This document shows positions 52,405-59,644 of a DNA stretch of 64,000 nt, one piece after another (within the stretch, counting starts at the first letter, position 1; every line of letters starts with the position of its first letter). The position numbers and the translations under genes are program-made. Under the pieces are notes generated by a model. It was not told the origin of the DNA. It made no database searches and worked only from the letters and a program-made list of their open reading frames with translations. Source of the DNA: Oxalobacteraceae bacterium OTU3CAMAD1 (GTDB taxonomy: Bacteria > Pseudomonadota > Gammaproteobacteria > Burkholderiales > Burkholderiaceae_D); assembly GCA_024123915.1 (NCBI GenBank), contig CP099650.1, positions 3,038,001-3,102,000 of the forward strand, in the 5' to 3' direction.

Positions 52405-54024
52405 ATGACTAAAAACCTGCTTCAAACCGGCCTGCTTGGCTTCCCTTACCGCAGCCCGCAGCAAGTGCGCGAAGACCTGCTGGCGCGACGCGAGATCGCG
52501 CTGCTCGACGTGCGTGAGGAGGATCCGCACGCGCAGGCGCACCCGCTGTTCGCCGCCAACCTGCCGTACGGCCGCATCGAGCTGGATGCCTACGCCAAGC
52601 TGCCGCGCCGCGATGTGCACATCGTCGTGCTGGATGGCGGCGAGGGCCTGGCCGTATCCGCCGCCAGCCGTCTGCGCCAATTGGGCTACACCGACGTTTC
52701 GCTGCTCGCCGGCGGCGTCGCCGGCTGGCAGGCCGCCGGCGGCGAGTTGTTCCGCGACGTGAATGTGCCCAGCAAAGCCTTCGGCGAGTTGGTGGAGGCC
52801 AGGAACCACACGCCATCGCTGTCGGCGCCGGAGGTGAAGGCGCTGATCGACGGCGGTAAAGATATCGTCATCCTCGATGCGCGCCGCTACGACGAGTACC
52901 AGACCATGAGCATCCCGGGCAGTTTCAGCGTTCCAGGCGCCGAGCTGGCGCTGCGCGCGCGCGAGCTGGCGCCGAACCCGAAGACACAAATTATCGTCAA
53001 CTGCGCCGGCCGGACCCGCAGCATCATCGGTACACAATCGCTAATCAACGCCGGAATTCCGAATCCGGTTGCTGCACTGCGCAACGGCACCATCGGCTGG
53101 ACATTGGCCCGCCAAAAACTGGAACACGGCCAGTCGCGAAGCTATCCGCCGGCGTCCGATACGAACCGGCTGACGGCCGCCGACGACGCCAGATCGCTGG
53201 CCGACCGCACAGGTGTGCGCCGCCTCGATCGCGCGGGGCTCGATCAACTGCGGGCCGACGCCACCCGCACCACCTATCTGTTCGACGTGCGCGGTCCGGC
53301 GGAATTCCGCGACGGCCGCCTGCCTGGCTTTCGCTCCGCACCGGGCGGTCAACTGGTGCAGGAGACCGAACAGTTTGCGCCGGTGCGCGGCGCCCGCATC
53401 GTGCTGGCCGACAGCGACGGCGTGCGCGCCAACCTCACCGCGCACTGGCTGGCGCAGATGAACCACGAGGTCTATGTGATCGACGGTCTGCAAGCCACCG
53501 ACTTCAACGTGACGGAGGCGTGGACCGACGAACTTCCGCCACATCCCGAAGTACGCGAAATCGGCGCGGAGGCGCTTGCGCAATGGCTCGCCGACGCGCC
53601 GGAGGAGACGGTGCTGCTCGACTTTACGTCCGGGGTCAATTATCAAAAGCGTCATATTCCCGGCGCATGGTTCGCGCTGCGCTCCGAATTGCCGGCTGTC
53701 GTAGCGAAGCTTTCGCCCGGCGCCAAACGCTATGTGCTCACCTGCGGCAGCAGCCTGCTGGCGCGCTACGTGGCCGGCGACGTCCGCGCGATGACCGATC
53801 TGCCGGTGTATGTACTTACCGGCGGGACGACGGCATGGGCAGCCGCCGGGCTGCCGCTGGAGGAGGGGCCGACGCGCCTGGCGTCGCCGCTGATCGACCG
53901 CTATCGCCGCCCCTACGAGGGCACAGACAATCAGGACGAGGCGATGCAGGCCTATCTCGATTGGGAGTTCGGGCTGGTCGAACAGCTCGGACGCGACGGC
54001 ACGCACGGGTTTGTGGTTTTCTGA
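52405..54024 (+). CDS. Four-domain rhodanese-like sulfurtransferase
   Basis: 539 residues with four rhodanese repeats: about 15-117, 135-242, 275-375 and 385-487. Only domain 2 (Cys200, VNCAGRTRS) and domain 4 (Cys447, LTCGSSLLAR) carry the catalytic Cys. Domains 1 and 3 have GGEG and SDGV in place of the active loop. No signal peptide. Moves sulfane sulfur in the cytoplasm. ATG 52405 follows AAGGAA; the frame is open further upstream inside the dioxygenase gene. Last gene of the operon, followed by a terminator. Confidence 0.85.
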   Translation: MTKNLLQTGLLGFPYRSPQQVREDLLARREIALLDVREEDPHAQAHPLFAANLPYGRIELDAYAKLPRRDVHIVVLDGGEGLAVSAASRLRQLGYTDVSLLAGGVAGWQAAGGELFRDVNVPSKAFGELVEARNHTPSLSAPEVKALIDGGKDIVILDARRYDEYQTMSIPGSFSVPGAELALRARELAPNPKTQIIVNCAGRTRSIIGTQSLINAGIPNPVAALRNGTIGWTLARQKLEHGQSRSYPPASDTNRLTAADDARSLADRTGVRRLDRAGLDQLRADATRTTYLFDVRGPAEFRDGRLPGFRSAPGGQLVQETEQFAPVRGARIVLADSDGVRANLTAHWLAQMNHEVYVIDGLQATDFNVTEAWTDELPPHPEVREIGAEALAQWLADAPEETVLLDFTSGVNYQKRHIPGAWFALRSELPAVVAKLSPGAKRYVLTCGSSLLARYVAGDVRAMTDLPVYVLTGGTTAWAAAGLPLEEGPTRLASPLIDRYRRPYEGTDNQDEAMQAYLDWEFGLVEQLGRDGTHGFVVF

Positions 54025-54044
54025 CTAATCTTCCTTGCAACAAG

Positions 54045-54087
54045 CGCAACGCAATGCGTCACTTAATGGATGCATGCGTTGCGTTTT
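54045..54087 (+). terminator. Rho-independent terminator after the sulfur operon
   Basis: CGCAACGCA (54045-54053) pairs with TGCGTTGCG (54075-54083) and is followed by TTTT. It lies 20 bp after the rhodanese stop and would close the 37819-54024 transcription unit. Confidence 0.65.
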
Positions 54088-54203
54088 GGTTGCGGCGCAG
54101 CGTAAATTTCCTCATTGTTGTCGTGTGGTAATAGGGTTCCGGTATACTTGAATGTAGCCGAGCAACAATCGAATCTTTTAACACTTCTATGAGAAAAGTC
54201 ACC

Positions 54204-55922
54204 ATGACTATTACCAAGCGCTTGATTCTGACCCTGTCATTGGCGCTACTGGCGCTGATCTTTGTCGGCTTCACCGGCCTGAATCAATTGTCGCGCGCCC
54301 AAGCGCGGCTGGACCTGGTGCAAACCCGTTTAGTCCCCAGCATCGCGGGCCTGAACGAAGCCAAAGGCTACCTCGCCGATAGCCGGCTGGCCGGCTACCG
54401 TCTCTCCGTGTTCTCGAATCTTCCGGATAAAACGGCGCTGGACAAGGCGTACAACGACGCCCACGCGAAGTTCGACACGGTCATCGCGACCTACGAAAAA
54501 GAGCGCATCTTCGATGAAACCGACCGCAAACTGCTCGAGGCGGACAAGGCCAACATGGCCGCCTACCGCCAGGCGCTGATTCCGTTCCTGGCCGGCGCCC
54601 ACTCCGGCGACATGGATGCGGTGCGCGCCACGCTGATGCCCGGCACGCCGCTGGCTTTGACGGCCGGCGCACTGAAAAAAGGATTCGACGACCACATCGC
54701 CTATAACAACAAGCTGAGTGACGATATCCGCACCGAGAGCACCGCCGCCTACACCTTCGCGTTCCGCCTGATGCTGTCGGTGATCGTGCTTGGCCTGCTG
54801 GTGACAGGCGCGCTCGCGTGGCAACTGTACAGCATCATCAGGAACAGCCTTGAAAGCATCCGCAGCACCCTGGTCAACGTCAGCCAGTCGCTGGACCTGA
54901 CCCAGAAAATCCCGGTCCAGCGCATGGATGAAATCGGCCACACCGCCGTCGCCTTCAACAAGCTGCTGGAGCAGATCGCCGGCGTGATCGACACCGTGCG
55001 CGCCGCCACCAGCGCGGTCGGTACGGCCTCGCAGCAGATCGCGTCGGGTACCGGCGACCTGTCGAACCGCACCTCGTCGCAGGCGGCCTCGCTCGAGGAA
55101 ACAGCAGCCAGCATGGAGCAATTGACGTCCACCGTCGGCCAGAACGCCGACAACGCGCGCCAGGCCAACCAGCTGGCACGTTCTGCCTCCGACGTCGCGG
55201 CGCAGGGCGGCAGCGTGGTCGAACAAGTCGTCGTGACCATGGGCTCGATCAACGAATCGTCGCGCAAGATCGTCGACATCATCTCGGTCATCGACGGCAT
55301 CGCCTTCCAGACCAATATCCTGGCGCTGAACGCGGCGGTCGAAGCGGCGCGCGCCGGTGAACAGGGCCGTGGTTTCGCGGTCGTTGCCACCGAAGTGCGC
55401 AATCTGGCGCAGCGCTCGGCGGCGGCGGCAAAAGAGATCAAGGCGCTGATCGACGACTCGGTCGAGAAAGTCGGTTCCGGCACCAAGCTGGTCGAGCAGG
55501 CCGGTTCGACGATGAACGAAGTCGTCTCCAGCATCAAGCAGGTGACCGACATCGTCGGCGAAATCAGCGCCGCCACGCAGGAACAGAACGACGGCATCGC
55601 CCAGGTGCACCAGTCGATCACGCAGATGGACGAGACCACGCAGCAGAATTCGGCCCTGGTCGAGCAGACCGCCGCCGCCGCGCAGACCCTGCGCGATCAG
55701 GCGGATGCACTGGAACGTGTGGTCAGCGCGTTCACGATCGGCGCGCAGCAGGTTGGCTACACGCCGCCGCCGGCACGTCCTGTCGCGCGCAGCGCGCCAG
55801 TGGCGAAGAAGCTGCCTCCGAAGCCGGTTGTGAAGGCGGCCGCCAAGCCATTGGCATCGCCGACGCAGAAGGCCAAGACCACCGCCGCCGCGACGTCGAG
55901 CGGGGAGTGGGAAGAGTTCTGA
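54204..55922 (+). CDS. Methyl-accepting chemotaxis protein
   Basis: 572 residues: membrane span about 5-27, a periplasmic four-helix-bundle domain, second span near 185-208, HAMP, and the signalling coiled coil with hairpin region TEVRNLAQRSAAAAKEIKALI. The C-terminus ends in EWEEF after a Pro/Ala/Lys linker, matching the CheR/CheB-tethering pentapeptide pattern. ATG 54204 is chosen (GAGA upstream); ATG 54189 is an alternative. Ligand unknown. Confidence 0.92.
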   Translation: MTITKRLILTLSLALLALIFVGFTGLNQLSRAQARLDLVQTRLVPSIAGLNEAKGYLADSRLAGYRLSVFSNLPDKTALDKAYNDAHAKFDTVIATYEKERIFDETDRKLLEADKANMAAYRQALIPFLAGAHSGDMDAVRATLMPGTPLALTAGALKKGFDDHIAYNNKLSDDIRTESTAAYTFAFRLMLSVIVLGLLVTGALAWQLYSIIRNSLESIRSTLVNVSQSLDLTQKIPVQRMDEIGHTAVAFNKLLEQIAGVIDTVRAATSAVGTASQQIASGTGDLSNRTSSQAASLEETAASMEQLTSTVGQNADNARQANQLARSASDVAAQGGSVVEQVVVTMGSINESSRKIVDIISVIDGIAFQTNILALNAAVEAARAGEQGRGFAVVATEVRNLAQRSAAAAKEIKALIDDSVEKVGSGTKLVEQAGSTMNEVVSSIKQVTDIVGEISAATQEQNDGIAQVHQSITQMDETTQQNSALVEQTAAAAQTLRDQADALERVVSAFTIGAQQVGYTPPPARPVARSAPVAKKLPPKPVVKAAAKPLASPTQKAKTTAAATSSGEWEEF

Positions 55923-55949
55923 CCGTAGAAGTGGCTTGACCGTATAACC

Positions 55950-56050
55950 ACGTAGGGCGGATTAGGCGGAACGCCGTAATCGGCCATGCATGCGTCAACG
56001 TGGCGCATGCATGGCCGATTACGCTACGCTAATCCGCCCTACGTGTTTTT
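55950..56050. repeat. REP/BIME-like inverted pair with T-run
   Basis: ACGTAGGGCGGATTAG (55950-55965) and its complement (56029-56044) enclose a further 20-bp perfect inner stem beginning CGTAATCGGCC. The outer arm is followed by GTTTTTTTT, so the element can also terminate transcription from the chemoreceptor gene. It is the 30871-30967 element in reverse orientation. Confidence 0.8.
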
Positions 56051-56094
56051 TTTGTACGGGCTACAATCGAGAACCAATGTTCTGGAGGGTAGCC

Positions 56095-57120
56095 ATGAAT
56101 CACAATCGTTTGGGAAAATCAGGTTTGCGCGTGCCGGAGCTCAGTTTTGGCACGGCGACTTTTGGAGGCGGCAACGACTTCTTCAAAGCCTGGGGCAACA
56201 CCGATGCCGGCGGCGCTTCGCGCCTGATCGATGTATGCCTTGAACACGGCGTGTCGATGTTCGATACCGCCGACGTCTATTCCGACGGCCTGGCGGAGGA
56301 AGTGCTCGGGCAAGCCATCAAGGGCAAGCGCAACCGCCTGCTCATCTCCACCAAAGTCACTTTCCCCGCCGGCGATGGCGCCAATGATTTCGGCTCCTCC
56401 CGCCAGCATCTGATCGATTCCGTCGACAAGTGCCTGCAACGCCTTGGCGTCGAGCACATCGACCTGCTGCAGCTGCACGGCCAGGACAACAACACCCCGG
56501 TCGAAGAGACGCTGTCCACCCTGGACCAACTGGTCCGCGAAGGCAAGGTGCGTTACATCGGCGGCTCCAATTTCTCCGGCTGGCACATGATGAAATCGCT
56601 GGCGGTGTCGGACCGCTATGGCTATCCGCGCCACGTCGCGCACCAGATCTACTACTCGCTGCTGAATCGCGACTATGAATGGGAGCTGATGCCACTGGCC
56701 GAAGACCAGGGCCTCGGCGCGATGGTCTGGAGCCCGCTGGGCTGGGGCAAGCTGACCGGGAAGATCCGGCGCGGACAGCCGGCAAGGCCGGGCACCCGCG
56801 CGCACGACATCGCCGGCACCGGCCCGCATTTCGAGGAAGAGCGCCTGTTCCGCATTGTCGACGCGCTGGACGTGGTGGCCGAACAAACCGGCAAGACGGT
56901 GCCGCAGGTGGCGCTGAACTGGCTGTTGGGGAAGAAGACCATCTCCAGCGTCATCATCGGCGCCCGCGACGAGCAGCAATTGATCGATAACATCGGCGCC
57001 ACCGGCTGGCGTTTGAGCGCGGAGCAGAACGCGTTGCTGGAAGCGGCCAGCGAGGTCTCGCCAGCCTATCCGGTGTGGCACCAGCGCGGATTCCCGATGC
57101 TGAACGAACGCGCGGGCTGA
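56095..57120 (+). CDS. Aldo/keto reductase
   Basis: 341 residues, AKR barrel with tetrad Asp57 and Tyr62 (FDTADVYSDG), Lys87 (ISTKVTF) and His128 (LLQLHGQD). C-terminal NADPH-binding segment VIIGARDEQQLIDNIGA. Reduces aldehydes or ketones; the substrate is not indicated. GGAGGG precedes the ATG. Stop codon abuts the convergent receptor gene. Confidence 0.9.
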   Translation: MNHNRLGKSGLRVPELSFGTATFGGGNDFFKAWGNTDAGGASRLIDVCLEHGVSMFDTADVYSDGLAEEVLGQAIKGKRNRLLISTKVTFPAGDGANDFGSSRQHLIDSVDKCLQRLGVEHIDLLQLHGQDNNTPVEETLSTLDQLVREGKVRYIGGSNFSGWHMMKSLAVSDRYGYPRHVAHQIYYSLLNRDYEWELMPLAEDQGLGAMVWSPLGWGKLTGKIRRGQPARPGTRAHDIAGTGPHFEEERLFRIVDALDVVAEQTGKTVPQVALNWLLGKKTISSVIIGARDEQQLIDNIGATGWRLSAEQNALLEAASEVSPAYPVWHQRGFPMLNERAG

Positions 57121-59208
57121 TTAGAACGTCTTGATCAGTGTCGCCCGCAGCGAGCGCGATTCGATGGGGTGGAAGTGGATGTCGGTCACCGGCTCCGCTT
57201 CGCCCTTCAATTGCGACGCGTAGTAGTAGTCGATGGCGGAATCGCGGCGGTTGGTCAGGTTGAACGCCTCAAGTTCCAGCGACAGGTCCTTGTCGATCTT
57301 CCAGCCGATCCGGCCGTTCAGGGTCATGCTGGAATTGGAACGTACGCTGTTGTCCTCGATCAGCGGACGTGGACCGAAATAGCGCAGCTTCAGCGAGCCG
57401 GAAAACGGCCCGCCGTCGTCGACCGTCACCGCCAACTGGCCGGTGCCTTCGATCGCACCGGCGATGCCGTTGCCGTCCGGCGCGTCGCCGCGCGTGCGCG
57501 CCCGTGCATAGGCCAAATCCAGATCGACCGACAGCCATTTCAGCGGCTTGTAGTAGTTCGAGAATTCCACGCCGTAGCGGCGGCTCGGCGGACCCGCCTC
57601 GGTGGTGCCGGCGTCGCCGACAAAGGTCAGCTCGGAATCGAAATCCAGACGATACAGCGACAGCGACGATTGCAGGCCTGGCAGCCAGGTGGTGCGCGCG
57701 CCCAGTTCCATGCCCCGCGAACGCACCAGCGGCGAGACCTTGCCGGTCGCCAGTCCGGTCTTCGGATCGATGGTGATGGTGGCGCCGCGCGCGTCGTTGC
57801 TGTGGAAGCCAGTGCCGATATTGGCGTACAGCTCGGCCGTTTTCCAAGGCCCATAGATAACGCTCAAGCTGGGGCTCACCAAGTGGTCGTTCGCGGTGCC
57901 GGAATTGGCCGCCAGGTCGCTGGAGACATCGAAGCGGTAGCCGTCGATACGCGCGCCGGCCACGGTGCGCCATGCGTCGTTCCAGCGCGTGCTGTTCTCG
58001 ACGAACAGCCCGGCGCTGGACTCGACGATGTGGTCCTGGCGCGTGGTGGAAACGCGTTGGCGCGCCTGCGTGTTATACAAACCGTTGAAGATATTGTCGT
58101 TTTGCAGTTGCAGGCCGATGGTGGTTTCGCTGTTCCAGCCATCGCCGTGCTGGTGCCAGCTATGGCTCGCATTCAGGCCGCTGGTGACGCGCTTGTCCGG
58201 CTGCGCGAACTGGTCGCCCCGCACCGGATCGTCCATGAAGTAGGTGAAGTTGGAGAACAGATCCAGCTGATTGGCGATGACGTAGGCGTTGACCTTGGAG
58301 GAGCTGTCCTGCGTCGTACGGCGCCACGCGCCCGAGAGGCTGTAGCGGTGCGCCTCGCCGCCGTCGGTGGGATCGATGGCGCCGTAGCGGCCAATGTGGC
58401 CATCCCGCACCGCGCGCTGCGGAATCTGGTCGGTGGCGCTCCAGTCAGTGCGGTAGGCCATCAGGCTGACGTTGAAGCCGTTATTGGCGTAGCCTTCGCT
58501 GTAGCGCAGCACCGCGTTGAGCTTTTGGTAGTTATCCGGGTTTTCGTACGGGCCGTCGTTGTGCAGCACTTCCAGCGCGTACAGCAGGCTGCCGCGCGGC
58601 AGTTCGACGGAGTCGGCGAGCAGCGCGCGGCCATAGCCGTTCTGGCCGGCCGACACGCTGGCCAGGCCTTGCGTCAGCCGGTTGGCGTACACCACGGACG
58701 CCGTGCCTGCGGAAGCGAAGTCGCCTTCCTCGGCGGAGTAGGGGCCTTTTTTGTAATCGAGCCGCACCGCCAGTTCCGGTATCAGGAAATTGAGATCGGT
58801 CCAGCCCTGGCCATGCGCGTGGCTGCGCTGGTTGACGGGCATGTCGTCGACCGTGGTGCGCAGGTCGGTGCCGTGATCCAGATTGAAGCCGCGCAGGTAG
58901 AACTGATTGGCCTTGCCTTCGCCGCTATGCTGGCTGACGATCAGGCCGGGCATCGCTTCCAGCAGTTCGCCGGGGCGGTAGACGGTGCGCGCGGCCAGCT
59001 CCTTTTGCGACACGCTGCCCGAGCTGGCGGCATCGGCCAGGCCAAGCTGGTTGGCGCGCGAGCCGTCGATGGTCACCCTTTGCAGCAGGTCGTCGGCGTG
59101 GACGGGTGAGTGGAAGGCGATCGCCGCCAGCGCCAGGGGCATGAGCCGCTTAACGGGCGGTTTGATCGATGCTGTCTTGATCGAAAATGAGGGTTTGGAT
59201 GACGCCAT
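57121..59208 (-). CDS. TonB-dependent outer-membrane receptor
   Basis: 695 residues: leader with basic n-region (KPPVKRLMPLALAAIAF) cut near VHA, a plug (ELLEAMPGLIVSQHSGEGKANQFYLRGFNLDHGTD-type content) and a terminal strand LRATLIKTF. This plug type with HGQGWTD is seen in receptors often annotated without a ligand. The start at 59208 overlaps the DUF6702 gene by 59 bp; ATG 59142 would leave a 7-bp gap but a poor signal peptide. Third gene of the peptidase-DUF6702-receptor cluster. Confidence 0.87.
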   Translation of the reverse strand: MASSKPSFSIKTASIKPPVKRLMPLALAAIAFHSPVHADDLLQRVTIDGSRANQLGLADAASSGSVSQKELAARTVYRPGELLEAMPGLIVSQHSGEGKANQFYLRGFNLDHGTDLRTTVDDMPVNQRSHAHGQGWTDLNFLIPELAVRLDYKKGPYSAEEGDFASAGTASVVYANRLTQGLASVSAGQNGYGRALLADSVELPRGSLLYALEVLHNDGPYENPDNYQKLNAVLRYSEGYANNGFNVSLMAYRTDWSATDQIPQRAVRDGHIGRYGAIDPTDGGEAHRYSLSGAWRRTTQDSSSKVNAYVIANQLDLFSNFTYFMDDPVRGDQFAQPDKRVTSGLNASHSWHQHGDGWNSETTIGLQLQNDNIFNGLYNTQARQRVSTTRQDHIVESSAGLFVENSTRWNDAWRTVAGARIDGYRFDVSSDLAANSGTANDHLVSPSLSVIYGPWKTAELYANIGTGFHSNDARGATITIDPKTGLATGKVSPLVRSRGMELGARTTWLPGLQSSLSLYRLDFDSELTFVGDAGTTEAGPPSRRYGVEFSNYYKPLKWLSVDLDLAYARARTRGDAPDGNGIAGAIEGTGQLAVTVDDGGPFSGSLKLRYFGPRPLIEDNSVRSNSSMTLNGRIGWKIDKDLSLELEAFNLTNRRDSAIDYYYASQLKGEAEPVTDIHFHPIESRSLRATLIKTF

Positions 59209-59644
59209 CTGTTTGCAGGTTCACTGTGTTCTTTTGCGAAGGCAGGAAGTCTATCAGCAGGGCGTTGTGAATGCGAGTGCGGGGTTTGAGTTTCGTGCCG
59301 GCGATTTCCTGGAGGATGACGACGCTGTCGGCGTCGGCCTTCACGCCCACCCATTGCAGCGGCAGGCGTTTGTTATCCGGACCGGCGAGCTGGAACTGCT
59401 TTTCGACGTAGCGGCGCAGCGGCTGTTCGCTGTCCGCCTGGCCCAGGTCGAAACTGCGGCCGTACAGATTGGCGAGCAAGGTGGAAACATCGTGCGACGT
59501 GTAGGTGTGCACGATCTCCGTGTTGCCGGTACGGTCGTTGTAGCTGATATCGGCTATGCCCATGTGAAAATTATGGGCGCCGGCCGCCGTGCAGGCGAGT
59601 GCCATCACGGCGGCGGCCAACGTGCGTAAGGCGCGCAGCGTCAT
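59150..59644 (-). CDS. DUF6702-family exported protein
   Basis: 164 residues with signal peptide ending AAGA, then HNFHMGIADISYNDRTGNTEIVHTY, the AHxFHxS/G opening typical of DUF6702 proteins. Function unknown. Start overlaps the M1 peptidase stop by ATGA, so expression is coupled. Confidence 0.75.
   Translation of the reverse strand: MTLRALRTLAAAVMALACTAAGAHNFHMGIADISYNDRTGNTEIVHTYTSHDVSTLLANLYGRSFDLGQADSEQPLRRYVEKQFQLAGPDNKRLPLQWVGVKADADSVVILQEIAGTKLKPRTRIHNALLIDFLPSQKNTVNLQTDGVIQTLIFDQDSIDQTAR

Noticed and set aside
57169..59109. A 646-codon open frame on the plus strand opposite the TonB receptor.
   Set aside because: Composition is typical of antisense frames in GC-rich genes and no domain is recognisable.
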